Assembly (NCBI RefSeq): GCF_024172125.1
Contig: NZ_JAMZEA010000004.1
Location: forward strand, 558,001-622,000
Length of the DNA stretch: 64,000 bases
Source of the DNA: Actinomadura rupiterrae
Lineage (GTDB): Bacteria; Actinomycetota; Actinomycetes; Streptosporangiales; Streptosporangiaceae
Reading direction: 5' to 3'
Position 1 is the first letter of the stretch. Each line of letters opens with the position of its first letter. The position numbers and the translations under genes were made by a program. The notes beneath the pieces were generated by a model that was not told the DNA's origin, made no database searches, and was given only the letters and a program-made list of their open reading frames with translations. Shown here in pieces: positions 1-8,899 of the stretch.

Positions 1-123
1 CGCACGCTCGTGGAGGAGGGCCTCGCCTGGCCGCTGCCGCCGAACCGCACTCCACAGCCGGGCCGGCCGCGCCAGCTCTACCGCCTCATCGTGGAAAAGC
101 TGGGCCCCAAGGCCAATACGTGA
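1..123 (+). CDS. C-terminal fragment of a probable winged-helix regulator
   Basis: Open in frame 1 from the window edge to TGA at 121-123, giving 41 residues. The visible part has a basic, Gly/Pro-rich stretch followed by an aromatic strand (GRPRQLYRL). This resembles the wing of winged-helix transcription factors (ArsR, PadR or MarR type), where a similar loop precedes a short strand and the final helix. Too little is present to assign a family; the N-terminus and recognition helix lie outside the window. A strong hairpin follows immediately. Confidence 0.5.
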   Translation, partial: RTLVEEGLAWPLPPNRTPQPGRPRQLYRLIVEKLGPKANT

Positions 124-170
124 CATGAGGGGTGTGCGGCCCACCTGACGTGGGCCGCACACCCCTCATG
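124..170 (+). terminator. Perfect 21-bp stem-loop terminator
   Basis: A perfect inverted repeat begins one base after the upstream stop codon. The left arm is 124-144, the 5-nt loop is ctgac, and the right arm is 150-170. There is no U-tract, which is common for high-GC actinomycete terminators. It probably ends the transcript of the truncated regulator. Confidence 0.75.
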
Positions 171-647
171 CCCGCAACCTGAAGCCCTGGCGCCGCGCCA
201 GGGCCCCAGGCAACAACCGCATGCCCCCGCATGCCGAACAGCACGTCCCCCCGGCCTCCGCCTCCCCAAGGCACAGGGGCCCAAAAGCGTTGCCCACCAC
301 CTGCGCACACCAAGCACGCCACCACGCGCCCACACGAGCCAAGCGCGCCCCACCGCCGCCGCGAGCGCGCGCCACCTCCCGCCACGCTCAGCGCCCCCCG
401 AACGCCGTGCACGTCCGCTGGCCAAGCGCTATCCACTGTGACCGTCCGTGGACCGCCCAGGGCAGCCCGTCGAAGTTATCCACAGAACGATATTCGGTTT
501 CGATGCCGTCCGCCGCCGGACGATGCTGGCCACATGCCCGGCGAGAGGAAGGCCAGATACCGATGAGCAGGATCGGCACCCGCGTCATCCGAGGTGTGAG
601 ATCACGCGTCCGAAAGGCATGGAGCCGATGCGGACGGCGGTGGACAA
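171..647. other. Gene-free stretch with a lone DnaA-box-like site
   Basis: I see no convincing gene. Several open frames exist on both strands, but they are Pro/Arg/His-rich translations of GC-rich sequence without ribosome sites. One exact TTATCCACA motif (DnaA-box consensus) sits at 476-484. A single box is not evidence for an origin. Confidence 0.5.
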
Positions 648-1295
648 GTGATCGACGACCGTTCGGACGACACACGCCCACTATCCGACATATCGCCCCG
701 AGCGTACGCTCGGACAAAGCCGGTGAAGCCTCGCCGGCCCTCATCCGGAGCCGAGGGCATGGACGACCACGCCGCCCCGGACCGTCCGAGCCGAACCCGC
801 ACCGCGCTCGCGGCGGCCACCGCCGTGCTCGTGATCGCCGGTGGAGCCGGTGTAGCGGCCCTGACCGGCCCGACACCCCTGCGCCACGGCGTCCCGGCCC
901 TCCTCCAGCTCACCCCGACCCCCGCGTCGAGCAGCGCCCCGAAACCCCACAAACACAAGCCCTCCCCGACAAGGGACACCGAGGAGGCCGCCCCACCCGT
1001 CCACTCCCCAACCCGCCCCCACCCGACATCACCAACTCACAAGACGACCACGACAACCCCATCCAAGCCGTCCCCAACCAAGAAACCCAAGCCCACCACC
1101 ACCAAACCAACCCCGAAACCCACCACCAAGCCCAAACCCACCCCACCAACAACCACCCACACCTCCAGCTCCCCAACCACCCCTAACCAGGCCAGCGCCG
1201 GCGAAGCCACGAAGCAACCCCCACCTCACCCAGCCAGCCCGAACCCGCCCCCACCACACGCCCAATCTCCACCCCCAACGCGTCCAACCACCTAG
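648..1295 (+). CDS. Putative membrane-anchored Pro/Thr/Lys-rich protein
   Basis: 215 codons from GTG at 648; an internal ATG at 759 is an equally good start. A single hydrophobic segment (about residues 52-70, Ala/Val/Leu/Gly-rich) is followed by about 130 residues of Pro/Thr/Ser/Lys. The tail contains repeated TKPTPKPT-like steps, as in wall-spanning stalks of actinobacterial type II membrane proteins. No enzymatic domain is seen. The ribosome site is weak (ggcggtgg). Low-complexity GC-rich sequence can make false frames, so existence is moderately supported, mainly by the clean membrane segment. Confidence 0.5.
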   Translation: MIDDRSDDTRPLSDISPRAYARTKPVKPRRPSSGAEGMDDHAAPDRPSRTRTALAAATAVLVIAGGAGVAALTGPTPLRHGVPALLQLTPTPASSSAPKPHKHKPSPTRDTEEAAPPVHSPTRPHPTSPTHKTTTTTPSKPSPTKKPKPTTTKPTPKPTTKPKPTPPTTTHTSSSPTTPNQASAGEATKQPPPHPASPNPPPPHAQSPPPTRPTT

Positions 1296-1478
1296 GGCTC
1301 CGCCCAACGCACAAGCGGGCAAATCAACACGCACCGGCAGCGCCCAGCGGACGCATGCGAGCCCGACCAGCGGGCGCCGCACCGCGCAACAAAAGGGGCG
1401 CGGCGGAGTCGGACCCTCGGCGTAGTTCGCGCCGTTCCAGGGGGCGCCGGCAAGGGGGAGCTTTGCCCCACGCCCGGC

Positions 1479-1657
1479 CTGCTCCCCCAGACCCTGCACG
1501 TGGACTCGCCGTCCCCGCACATCGAAGGGAAGCAGGACAGGTCGAGCTGCTGCGCTCCTCAACCCCGTGTGGCCCGCGACCGACCGTCCTCGCCGCGCCG
1601 CCGTGTCGTCCTTCGGGATCTCCGGCACGAACGCGCACGTCATCATCGAGCGCCCCC
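1479..1657 (+). pseudogene. Frameshifted remnant of a polyketide synthase ketosynthase domain
   Basis: Three consecutive frames together spell the C-terminal part of a type I PKS ketosynthase. Frame 3 (1479-1526) reads [16 protein letters not shown], the usual segment before the W-S-x-G-x-V-x-L-L stretch. Frame 2 (about 1532-1566) reads [12 protein letters not shown]. Frame 1 (about 1570-1657) reads [12 protein letters not shown] then [15 protein letters not shown], the hallmark motif carrying one of the two active-site histidines. At least two frameshifts separate the pieces, and no catalytic-Cys region or flanking PKS domain is present. It is a decayed fragment, probably from a lost modular PKS or a recombination scar. 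Confidence 0.85.
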
Positions 1658-1719
1658 GGCCGTCGAGCCCTCGGCTCCCCTCAAAGACAGCTGCGGACTT
1701 TGGTCGGGGGCTGGGCGAT

Positions 1720-2150
1720 CAGCGGCCGTTGCGCCTCTTTGACGGAGATGCGGCACGCCCACGCCGAAGGACGCGGACGCAGCCACGCGGACGGCGAGCG
1801 CCCACGCCTCTTTGCCAGAGACGCAGGCCGCCCACGCCACACGCCGAAGGACGCAGGCGTAGATATGCGACGCCCACGCGGCGGCCGTAATGCCTCACGG
1901 ACGAAGCACGCGTGCCTGGGCCGCGCCCCGCGCGCAGCACGCCGAAGGACGCGAGCGTGTGCCACGGGGGCCGCGGGGGACGGCGGCCGTTGCACCTCTT
2001 GGACGAGGGGCGGCCTACGCCGCGCACCGAAGGACGCGGCGTGGCGCACGGCCGAGGCAGGCGGCCCCCGTAGCCCTTCATGGGCGAGGTGCAGATGGCC
2101 TACGCCGCGCACCACGCTCCGCGTACGCACCACGCTCCGCTTAGGACGCG
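1720..2150. repeat. Degenerate repeat block (about 80-100 bp units)
   Basis: A recurring core (cgaaggacgc preceded by acgcc or gcgcac) appears near 1764, 1844, 1951 and 2027. Related flanks (cggccgttgc plus a cctctttgacg-like stretch) recur near 1722 and 1984, and a diverged version near 2071. Long open frames here on both strands are Arg/Pro-rich and lack start signals. I regard the block as non-coding decayed repeats. Confidence 0.55.
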
Positions 2151-2162
2151 ACGCGGAAGACG

Positions 2163-2255
2163 CGGACGCGAGTGGACACGGACGCGAGCGGACACGGACG
2201 CGAGCGGACACGGACGCGAGCGGACACGGACGCGAGCGGACACGACGCGAGTGGA
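2163..2255. repeat. Tandem 16-bp repeat
   Basis: The unit ggacacggacgcgagc is repeated in tandem at 2174-2189, 2190-2205, 2206-2221 and 2222-2237. Diverged partial copies lie on either side. It is a simple minisatellite in gene-free DNA; 16 is not a multiple of three, so it is unlikely to encode a repeat protein. Confidence 0.9.
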
Positions 2256-2434
2256 TGGCGGGCAAGGCGCGGGCGGCCTATGCCGTGGTGGAGGGGGCGG
2301 CCTACGCCGCATTGGTGGGGCGGCGTAGGCCGTGGCCGGAGGCTAGGTGGGACGTTAGGTGTTGCGACGGGGGTGGGGGCTTTGGGCTAGGGCCTGTTTC
2401 GAAGTGGCCTCGGCCACGCGCGCGAACGCGTGAC

Positions 2435-2476
2435 CAGCGCGGTGCCGCGACGCCGGAGGCGAGCGGCACCGCGCTG
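2435..2476. repeat. Extragenic inverted repeat (14-bp stem)
   Basis: Perfect arms at 2435-2448 and 2463-2476 (cagcgcggtgccgc and its complement) enclose a 14-nt loop. The repeat lies about 90 bp past the stop of the minus-strand aminotransferase, so it may act as its distal terminator. A REP-like extragenic palindrome is the alternative. Confidence 0.55.
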
Positions 2477-2564
2477 ATCGCGAAGCGATGCCGCGTTCGC
2501 CCAGGCACGGTCACGGAGCGAGCCGCTAGGCGAGCGCAGTGGGCCGTGACTGCGTAAACACAGC

Positions 2565-3650
2565 CTAGTTGCGGTGGGGGTAGCCGTGGGCGACGGCGAG
2601 GAAGGCGTCGTTCTCTTCTGGGGAGCCGATCGAGACGCGGGCGCCTTCGCCTGCGAAGGGGCGGACGCTTACGCCGGCGGCGTCGCAGGCGTTGGAGAAG
2701 TCGATGGTGTCGTCGCCGAGACGGAGCCAGACGAAGTTGGCCTCGGTGTGCGGGACGGTCCAGCCGTCGGCGAGGAGGGCGTCGCGGACGCGGTGGCGTT
2801 CCTTGACGGTCTCGTCCACGCGAGCGAGGAGTTCGTCGGTGGCGGCGAGGGAGGCGACACCCGCGATCTGCGCGATGGAGTTCACGCTGAAGGGGAGGTA
2901 GGTCTTGCGGATGGCCTCGGCCACGACCGGGTGCGCCACGAGGAAGCCGATGCGCAGGCCGGCGAGTCCGTACGCCTTGGAGAAGGTGCGCAGGATCGCG
3001 AGGTTCGGGCGGCCCAGTTCGCGGAAGAGGTCCATGCCGTCCGGGACGTCCTCGTCGCGGATGTACTCGCGGTACGCCTCGTCCAGGACGATCAGGACGT
3101 GCGGGGGCACGCGCTCGATGAAGCGGAGCAGCTCGGCGCGCCGCACGACGGTGCCGGTCGGGTTGTTGGGGTTGCAGACGAAGACCAGGCGCGTCCGGTC
3201 GGTGATCGCGTCGGCCATCGCGTCCAGGTCGTGCGTCTCGTCCACCAGCGGAACCTTCACGCCGGTCGCGCCGGACAGGCCCACGAGCAGCGGGTACGCC
3301 TCGAACGAGCGCCAGGCGTAGACGACCTCCACGCCTGGTTCGGCGACGGCCTCAAGGAGCATCTGCGAAACGCCGACCGAGCCGCAGCCGACCGCGATGT
3401 GGTCGGGCGTGACGTCGAACCGGTTCGCGATCGCCTCGACCAGCGCGGTCGCGTTGTTGTCCGGGTAGCGGTTGATGTTGCGCGCCGCCTGCTCGATGGC
3501 CTCCTGGACGGAGGGCAGCGGCCCCTGCGGCGACTCGTTCGACGAGAGCTTGAAGGACCTGCCCTCGGGCGAGACCACGACCTTCCCCGGCTTGTACGCC
3601 ACGAAATGATCAAGGACAGAGCGAAAGCGTGGGGTACTTGCCTCGGACAC
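2565..3650 (-). CDS. Histidinol-phosphate / aromatic amino acid aminotransferase
   Basis: 361-aa fold-type I PLP aminotransferase of the HisC/Pat family, which interconverts histidinol-phosphate or aromatic amino acids with their oxo-acids. Visible marks are the N-terminal [10 protein letters not shown] substrate-contact loop, NPNNPTG near residue 160, an LDEAY cofactor-contact motif, and the PLP lysine in [15 protein letters not shown]. Length fits the family. The GTG start is preceded by a good ribosome site (gggagg). The gene stands alone, away from any his operon, and the NESP-type N-terminus is usual in actinobacterial copies annotated as phenylalanine aminotransferase (Pat). I cannot separate HisC from Pat by eye. 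Confidence 0.9.
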   Translation of the reverse strand: MSEASTPRFRSVLDHFVAYKPGKVVVSPEGRSFKLSSNESPQGPLPSVQEAIEQAARNINRYPDNNATALVEAIANRFDVTPDHIAVGCGSVGVSQMLLEAVAEPGVEVVYAWRSFEAYPLLVGLSGATGVKVPLVDETHDLDAMADAITDRTRLVFVCNPNNPTGTVVRRAELLRFIERVPPHVLIVLDEAYREYIRDEDVPDGMDLFRELGRPNLAILRTFSKAYGLAGLRIGFLVAHPVVAEAIRKTYLPFSVNSIAQIAGVASLAATDELLARVDETVKERHRVRDALLADGWTVPHTEANFVWLRLGDDTIDFSNACDAAGVSVRPFAGEGARVSIGSPEENDAFLAVAHGYPHRN

Positions 3651-3727
3651 CGGTGTCCTCCCAGTCGAACGGAGTGCGTCGAGGCCAAGCTTATGAACTG
3701 GGCGCGCCTACGCGTAGGGCGGGCGAC

Positions 3728-4015
3728 CTACGAAACCGGCGCGTCCCGCATCATCCAGCAGACCGCCACGATGCGGACGAACTCCCAGTCGCGGGTGTTC
3801 CCCGGCCACCAGCCGCGCCGGAAGGCGTCCTCGGCGAACCCCGACAGGTAGTTCATGAGGGCGGGCTGGGACGGCTCGGGGATCATCCCCCGCACCTCGG
3901 CGACGTGCTGGTCGACGGCCGCCGCGAGCCCCGGGGTCTCCGACATCCGCTCCAGGCCCGCGTCCCCGATGTCGCGGACGAGCAGGCCGAGTTCCTCGAA
4001 TACTTCCCCATCCAT
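3728..4015 (-). CDS. Small conserved hypothetical protein
   Basis: 95 aa, starting at ATG 4015 (MDGEVFEELGLLVRDIG). Acidic helical N-terminal half; the C-terminal half is aromatic-rich, with WWPGNTRDWEFVRIVAVCWMMR. No signal peptide or membrane span. The WxxxDWExxR-then-hydrophobic pattern is reminiscent of small actinomycete proteins annotated DUF6401, but I am not certain of that. It is co-directional with the aminotransferase 77 bp downstream and could be co-transcribed. Confidence 0.65.
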   Translation of the reverse strand: MDGEVFEELGLLVRDIGDAGLERMSETPGLAAAVDQHVAEVRGMIPEPSQPALMNYLSGFAEDAFRRGWWPGNTRDWEFVRIVAVCWMMRDAPVS

Positions 4016-5064
4016 TCATCCGAAGCTAGCAATCACCCGGCAATGCTCACGTCACAAAACAGGCTTTTAACCAGGTAAAACTTCTCGCCCCCACCAAGAT
4101 CACCCCACGGCCTCCCGCCCGTCCACCCCACCACAACCCCCACCCCACAAGCCCCCAGGCCCTCCGCCCACACCCCAGAACCAACCCCTCGGCCCACGCC
4201 TCCCCGCCCATCAGCCCGCCCCCCCAACACCAACCACCCGCTCAACCCGCCCCAGCCGGACCCCGCACCCAATCCACCCCCTGCCCACCCCGGTCACTCC
4301 CCGGGAGCGCTACGCACAAGCCCACGCAACACGCCATCCCGCCTGCGGGAGCCCTCGTTGCACAGGCGGCCTGCGTGCGCGAAAGCCCGCGCTACACGGG
4401 CGCCCACGTCGCACGGGACCCGCCAGCGACGAACCTCCTCTGGCCCAGGCGCCCGCATTTGCAACGGAGGCCACCTCTAAGGCCGGCCCACCTTGCGCAG
4501 TGGCCCGCCCTGTGAGGGATGCGCGTGCCCGGCGAAAGCCCCTCTGCCCGAGGGCACCCGCCTTTACGCGAGGGGCCCCGTTCTCGCGGCGGCCCACAGT
4601 GCGCGGCGAGCCGCCTTGCGCAGAGGCCCGCCTGCGTAGCGAAAGCCCTCTCTGGGCGCGAGGCTGCGCTTGCGCGGGACGCCACCTCCCGCATGCAGGT
4701 CGCCTTGCGCCCGCATGCAGGTCGCCTTGCGCGCGGCAGCCCGCGTGGCCCTGAGCCCCGAGCGCCGCGAAAGCCTCCTCTATGCCCGCGTTCTCGCGGG
4801 CGGCCACATCCGGGCGGCGGCCCGCGCTACGCAGAGGCCGCCCTGCGCGGAGGCTCACGTTGCGCGAGGCCGCGTGAGCAGCGGAAGCCCCCGCTGTGCG
4901 GGCGCCTGCACTTGCACGGGAAGCCGCCTCCGTTCACGCGGGAGGCCATGTTCGTGTGGAGGGGCGGCCTTGCACGTGGGGCGTCTTGCGCGGGTGGTTG
5001 GGCGACGCGGGTGGGTGGATGTGGGCGATCTTGTTTGAGGTGGTTTCGCCTGGTCGGGCTTGCG
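4016..5064. repeat. Gene-free stretch filled with decayed GC-rich repeats
   Basis: About 1 kb without a credible gene. From 4033 to 4290 it is C-rich on the plus strand. From about 4310 onward a degenerate unit recurs, recognisable by gaaagcc (4381, 4534, 4641, 4769; ggaagcc at 4883). Each copy is followed by short self-complementary stretches such as tgcgcg and cgcgag. Spacing is 107-153 bp. Long frames through it on both strands are Arg/Ala/Gly-rich and lack ribosome sites. Confidence 0.6.
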
Positions 5065-5841
5065 TCAGCGGGGGGTGAAGAAGTCGATCAAGAGGGGGGT
5101 GATCACCTCGGGGGGAGCGTTGTGGCCGAAGCCCTTGAGGGTCGAGAGCTGGGCTCCTGGGGTGGCGGCGGCCTGGGAGGCGACGGAGTCCTGGAACCAG
5201 GCGGGGCTGTCCTCGCCGACCAGGACGAGGACGGGGGCCGTGATCTTCCCCAGCTCGTCCGCCGGCACTCCGCCGCCCGTGACGGCCAGGTCGTAGGGAA
5301 GTGTGTGGGCGACGGGCTCCAGGGCCTTCACCCAGGGGGCGCCGTCCATCTGCGCGAGCACCTCTTCGGGTAGCCCGGTGACGTCCGACATCCAGAAGGA
5401 CACGGCCTCGCCTCGGCGGTCGGACGCGACGAGCATCCGGATATGTTCGGCCGGATCGACGTCCGGCTGCGGCGTGTCCGCGGTGGCGAAGGGCGCTTCG
5501 TAGGCGACGAGGCCCGCCACCGACATCCCGGCCGCGGCGGCGCGGAGTGCGATGGCCGCGCCGGACGAGTGGCCGAACACGAACGGCGCCTCAGAACTGC
5601 TCGCCGCCGCGACGGCGGCAAGGTCCTCGTACTCCCGCTCGGGTGCGAACGGCTGGGTGTCGCCGCTATCCCCCCGGCCACGGCGGTCGTAGGTGATCAC
5701 GGTGAAGCGCTGGCTGAGTTCGGGCGGCGCGACGAACGTCTTGCGGTCGCAGAATGCGCCGACGCTGACGATGAGCGCAGGCCCGTCCCCGACCTTGTCA
5801 TAGGCGATGACCGTTCCGTCCGCAGAGGTGACGGTTTCCAT
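5065..5841 (-). CDS. Alpha/beta-fold hydrolase
   Basis: 258 aa, ATG at 5841 with a ribosome site (gagagg). Classic alpha/beta hydrolase: strand-turn YDRRGRGDS near residue 50, nucleophile elbow GHSSG near residue 92, a second acid in the VLVLVGEDSP region, and the catalytic His in GFGHN near residue 240. No signal peptide, so cytoplasmic. Substrate unknown; esterase, epoxide hydrolase and haloperoxidase-like members share this architecture. It is monocistronic, flanked by gene-free repeats. Confidence 0.88.
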   Translation of the reverse strand: METVTSADGTVIAYDKVGDGPALIVSVGAFCDRKTFVAPPELSQRFTVITYDRRGRGDSGDTQPFAPEREYEDLAAVAAASSSEAPFVFGHSSGAAIALRAAAAGMSVAGLVAYEAPFATADTPQPDVDPAEHIRMLVASDRRGEAVSFWMSDVTGLPEEVLAQMDGAPWVKALEPVAHTLPYDLAVTGGGVPADELGKITAPVLVLVGEDSPAWFQDSVASQAAATPGAQLSTLKGFGHNAPPEVITPLLIDFFTPR

Positions 5842-6461
5842 ATGTGGTTTCCTCTCGTCTCTGCTGAAGCAGACCGCGCGGCCAGCCCAAACTCATCGGC
5901 CTCGTCATCAGGATGTCTCGTGGACTGTTGCGCAGTGCTTTAGCAGGGCCGGATCGAGGAGAAGCCGTACACCTGAGCGCGCCACCCCATGAACATCGGC
6001 GCGGGTCCGCGGGTGCTCCGGTTCCCACGTCCACCGTCCATCGGAATGTCCCGCCAGCGCATCCGCTGGCGCGGCCAGCGGCGCGTCCGGGCCACGCGAT
6101 CGACTGGTGCGCCCGGGCCCACGCGTCCGGCCCCGTGTCCGGGGCGCGCGTCCGCCGCGGGGCGTCCGCAGCGCGCGCGTCCGCAGGGGGGCGCGTCCGG
6201 GGGCGCGTCCCGGGGGCGCGTCCCGGGGGGGCGCGTCCGCTAGAGAGCCACAGTTGGCTGCTGTCTGTCTGGTGGTTTGGGTGGTGGTTTGGGGCTGGTG
6301 TTGTCTGGCTTGATGGACGGCTGGTTGGCGTGAGCATGCGGCTTCGTCCGAGCGGGATGGAAGCGGGGGGCTTCGCCCAGCATGGGCGGGATGCGGCGCA
6401 TAGGATCGGGTGAGGGTCGAGTCCGTGGAAGAGGGCTTTGTCTCTCGTGGGGAGGCCGTGG
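5842..6461. other. Gene-free stretch with GC-rich short repeats
   Basis: 620 bp between divergent genes with no supported coding region. At about 6183-6240 the motif gggggcgcgtcc is repeated in tandem with slight variation. Part of the stretch must hold the promoters of the hydrolase (minus) and the Crp-type regulator (plus), but I cannot point to a clear -35/-10 pair. Confidence 0.5.
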
Positions 6462-7052
6462 GTGGACGAGCACGAGGCGCTTGATCGGTATCTGATCCGG
6501 CTGGCCGATATCCCGCGGAGTGAGTTGCCGAAGACGCGGCCGGTGTTCCGGCCGGTGCAGCTGCAGCGCGGTGAGCTGCTGTTCCGGGCTGGGGAGCCCG
6601 CTGACAAGGTCGCCTTTGTGACGCATGGGCTGTTCGCGCTCTGGTACGGGGCGGCGGACGGGCGAGAGCGCGTGCTCGCCTTCCGCGCCGAGGACGAGCT
6701 GGTCTGCGCGTATGGCGCCGTTCTGCGCAATTCGCCGACGCACGCGACTGCCGAGGCGCTGGAGGATTCCCGGTTGCTGGTCGCGTCCCGGGAGGCATTC
6801 GACGACCTCTGTGCCGGGCATCCGGCGTGGGGACGGGCGCTGGCGAAGCTCACAAACCGCCTGTACCTGCAGCAGGACGAGCGGCAGCGTGCGCTGCTCA
6901 TGGACGACGCGGAGACGAGGTACCGCGACTTCCTGAGCGGTTATCCACATCTCGCGGGACGGTTGACACAGAAGCAGATCGCGTCCTTCGTCGGCGTGAC
7001 CCCGGTGGCGCTGAGCCGTATCCGCTCCCGCATGGCGATGAACGCCGCTTAG
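6462..7052 (+). CDS. Crp/Fnr-family transcriptional regulator
   Basis: 196 aa from GTG 6462, chosen because ggggagg lies 6 nt upstream. The N-terminal two thirds is a cyclic-nucleotide-binding-like beta-barrel (FRPVQLQRGELLFRAGEPAD, then the HGLFALWY strand). The C-terminus has a helix-turn-helix (LTQKQIASFVGVTPVALSRIR). The usual cAMP-binding Arg/Ser pocket is not evident, so the effector is unknown. It resembles Crp/Fnr regulators that control nearby stress or oxidoreductase genes; the next plus-strand gene is an oxidoreductase, but 340 bp of repeats separate them. Confidence 0.88.
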   Translation: MDEHEALDRYLIRLADIPRSELPKTRPVFRPVQLQRGELLFRAGEPADKVAFVTHGLFALWYGAADGRERVLAFRAEDELVCAYGAVLRNSPTHATAEALEDSRLLVASREAFDDLCAGHPAWGRALAKLTNRLYLQQDERQRALLMDDAETRYRDFLSGYPHLAGRLTQKQIASFVGVTPVALSRIRSRMAMNAA

Positions 7053-7394
7053 CAACAGCGCGCGTCCGGACACTCAGCCAACAGACATGTCGCAGCGCCG
7101 AAACCGAAGGCGCACGTCTGGCCCGTGCCGCATGGCTTGCACCTGGCAGGACGGAGTCCAGACGTCGGCAGCGCCAGCTCGTCCGATACAACGTGGACTC
7201 AGGCGACGTGCGGGTGTCCGGCCGGGCCTGCCCTGTGCAACGTGAACTCGGGCCACGTGGACGTCGGCGGCGCGGGTTCGTCGGGCACTTGGTAGGACGG
7301 GGCGTGGAGGCCGGTGGAGCTGCCGCCGATCCGTCTTGGGCGTAATAAACCTGGGTTAACGACAACGAGAGCGGGCGCTCGTAACGTCTGCGGC
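7053..7394. other. Gene-free stretch with two diverged repeat copies
   Basis: No gene seen. Two related blocks share gacgtcggc-agcgcc/ggcgcg followed by tcgtc, and caacgtg-actc-ggc-acgtg. They lie at about 7160-7212 and 7238-7293. The promoter of the following oxidoreductase should lie within 7330-7394 (an AT-richer patch, aataaacctgggttaac). Confidence 0.45.
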
Positions 7395-8249
7395 ATGGAG
7401 ACGCTAGCGATGGCGGTTGCGAGTTTCGGACCGTCCGAGAACCTGAAGCCCGTCCGACTGACCGTTCCCGAGCCCGGCCCGGACGAGGTCGTGGTCAAGG
7501 TGGACGCCGTGGCCGTGAACCCCGCGGACCTGGGGATGCGTGAGGGGCGCTACCCCTGGGCGGACGAGCCGCGCCTGCCCCTCGTCCCTGGATACGACCT
7601 GGCCGGAACCGTGGAGGTCGGCAATGCGGACTGGCCGTCCGGGACGAAGGTCATCGCGATCACGGAGCACAAGAACACACAGATCGGGGCGTACGCCGAG
7701 TTCGTCACGCTTCCGACCCGCTTGCTCGCCCTTGCGCCAGAAGGGATGGACGTCGCGCAGGCCGCCGCGCTTCCCCTCGCGGGCCTGACCGCGATCGAGG
7801 CGCTGTCCGCTCTCGACCTAGCGCCCGGCGCGACGCTGCTGGTGAACGGCCCGCGCGGTGCGGTCGGATCGCTGACCGTCCAAATTGCGAAGCACCGGGG
7901 GATCACCGTCGTCGCGAACGGCGAGGGCCCTGTGGACGCGGCTCTCGACACGGTCGGGGGCGAGCGCGCCCAGGCCGCCTTCGATTCCGTTCGCGATAAC
8001 GGGCGCTACGTAACCGTCGTCCCCGAGTTCTGGGTTCCGGGCGGTCCGTTCACCGAGGCGCGCGGCATCAAGCCGCAGGTGGTCGCCGCCCAGTTCGAGA
8101 CCGATCGCCTTCGTGAGCTGGCCCGTCTGGCATCGGAGGGCGTCCTCACCACGACCGTCGGCGAGGAGTTCCCTCTCACCGAAGCCGCCGCTGCTCACGC
8201 CCGCCTTGAGGCCGGAGGCGTCCGCGGCAAACTCGTCCTCATCCCCTGA
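7395..8249 (+). CDS. Zinc-independent MDR oxidoreductase (quinone reductase-like), internally shortened
   Basis: 284 aa from ATG 7395. GroES-like N-terminus (PDEVVVKVDAVAVNPADLG; PLVPGYDLAGTVEVG) and a Rossmann glycine motif (NGPRGAVGSL). The C-terminal end (LTEAAAAHARLEAGGVRGKLVL) is typical of NADPH:quinone oxidoreductase-like MDR proteins. It lacks the zinc-binding cysteines of alcohol dehydrogenases. Right after the first Rossmann strands the protein jumps from AKHRGITVVAN to GPVDAALDTVGG. About 25-30 residues normally present there (strand plus LGADxVxDY) are missing, which also explains the short length. It may be impaired in NADPH binding. Confidence 0.85.
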   Translation: METLAMAVASFGPSENLKPVRLTVPEPGPDEVVVKVDAVAVNPADLGMREGRYPWADEPRLPLVPGYDLAGTVEVGNADWPSGTKVIAITEHKNTQIGAYAEFVTLPTRLLALAPEGMDVAQAAALPLAGLTAIEALSALDLAPGATLLVNGPRGAVGSLTVQIAKHRGITVVANGEGPVDAALDTVGGERAQAAFDSVRDNGRYVTVVPEFWVPGGPFTEARGIKPQVVAAQFETDRLRELARLASEGVLTTTVGEEFPLTEAAAAHARLEAGGVRGKLVLIP

Positions 8250-8285
8250 ATTCCGACGCGAGCCCAACACCGCCGCGCTCACCAA

Positions 8286-8810
8286 CAAGCGCCCGACCAG
8301 CCCAAAGCCACGAGTCCCGTTCAGACAACCAACCCCGCCCCTCAAAACCCAGGACCGCCGCACCCCGCGGCGGTCCTGACACACGTCCACACCAACGCAC
8401 CCACACACGCGCGAGGCACGTTTCCCAAAGGCCGTCCGAAGGCGCGCACACCTCCAACCCCGCCAACGCGCAACACCGCGCCCGCCCTGCACACACGGCA
8501 TCCGCGTGCCCGCACACCGCCCGCTCGCGCGACCTCGGCGTACTCGAACAGCGTCCGACGAGCCCCAAGCCACGAGTCCCGTTCGGACAACCAAGCCCGC
8601 CACCCAAGCCCCCGGACCGCCGCACCCCGCGGCGGTCCTGACGCACGTCCACACCAACGCACCCACACACGCGCGAGGCACGTTTCCAAGGGCCGTCCGA
8701 GCGCGGGCCGTCGAACGCGCGCGTACCCTCCCACCCCGCCAACGCACACGCATCCGCCCTGCACACAGGGCATCCGCGTGCCCGCGCACGCTCCACCCCG
8801 TGAGTTCGGC
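8286..8810. repeat. Direct tandem duplication, period 262 bp
   Basis: Two diverged head-to-tail copies, about 8286-8547 and 8548-8810. The anchor aagccacgagtcccgttc starts at 8305 and again at 8567. Both copies also share ccgcaccccgcggcggtcctgac and an acccacacacgcgcgaggc block. No coding potential is supported. Confidence 0.85.
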
Positions 8811-8899
8811 GTACGCGGACGGCGCCCCATGCACACGCACGCGCCTGCCGGCGCACCCACGTGGATACCCGGCAGCGGCCTGCGTGCAAGCTTGGATGC

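Noticed and set aside
476..484. Replication origin suggested by a DnaA box
   Set aside because: Only one box here and another isolated one at 57985-57993; no clusters and no dnaA/dnaN genes.
448..651. 67-codon plus-strand ORF overlapping the start of the Pro/Thr-rich protein
   Set aside because: No ribosome site, no recognisable motif, and composition as expected from GC-rich non-coding DNA, despite the suggestive GTGA overlap.
1355..2557. A 400-codon plus-strand open frame across the repeat block
   Set aside because: Arg/Ala/Gly-rich, no ribosome site, covers the KS relic in only one of its three frames and crosses the 16-bp repeats; typical false frame in high-GC DNA.
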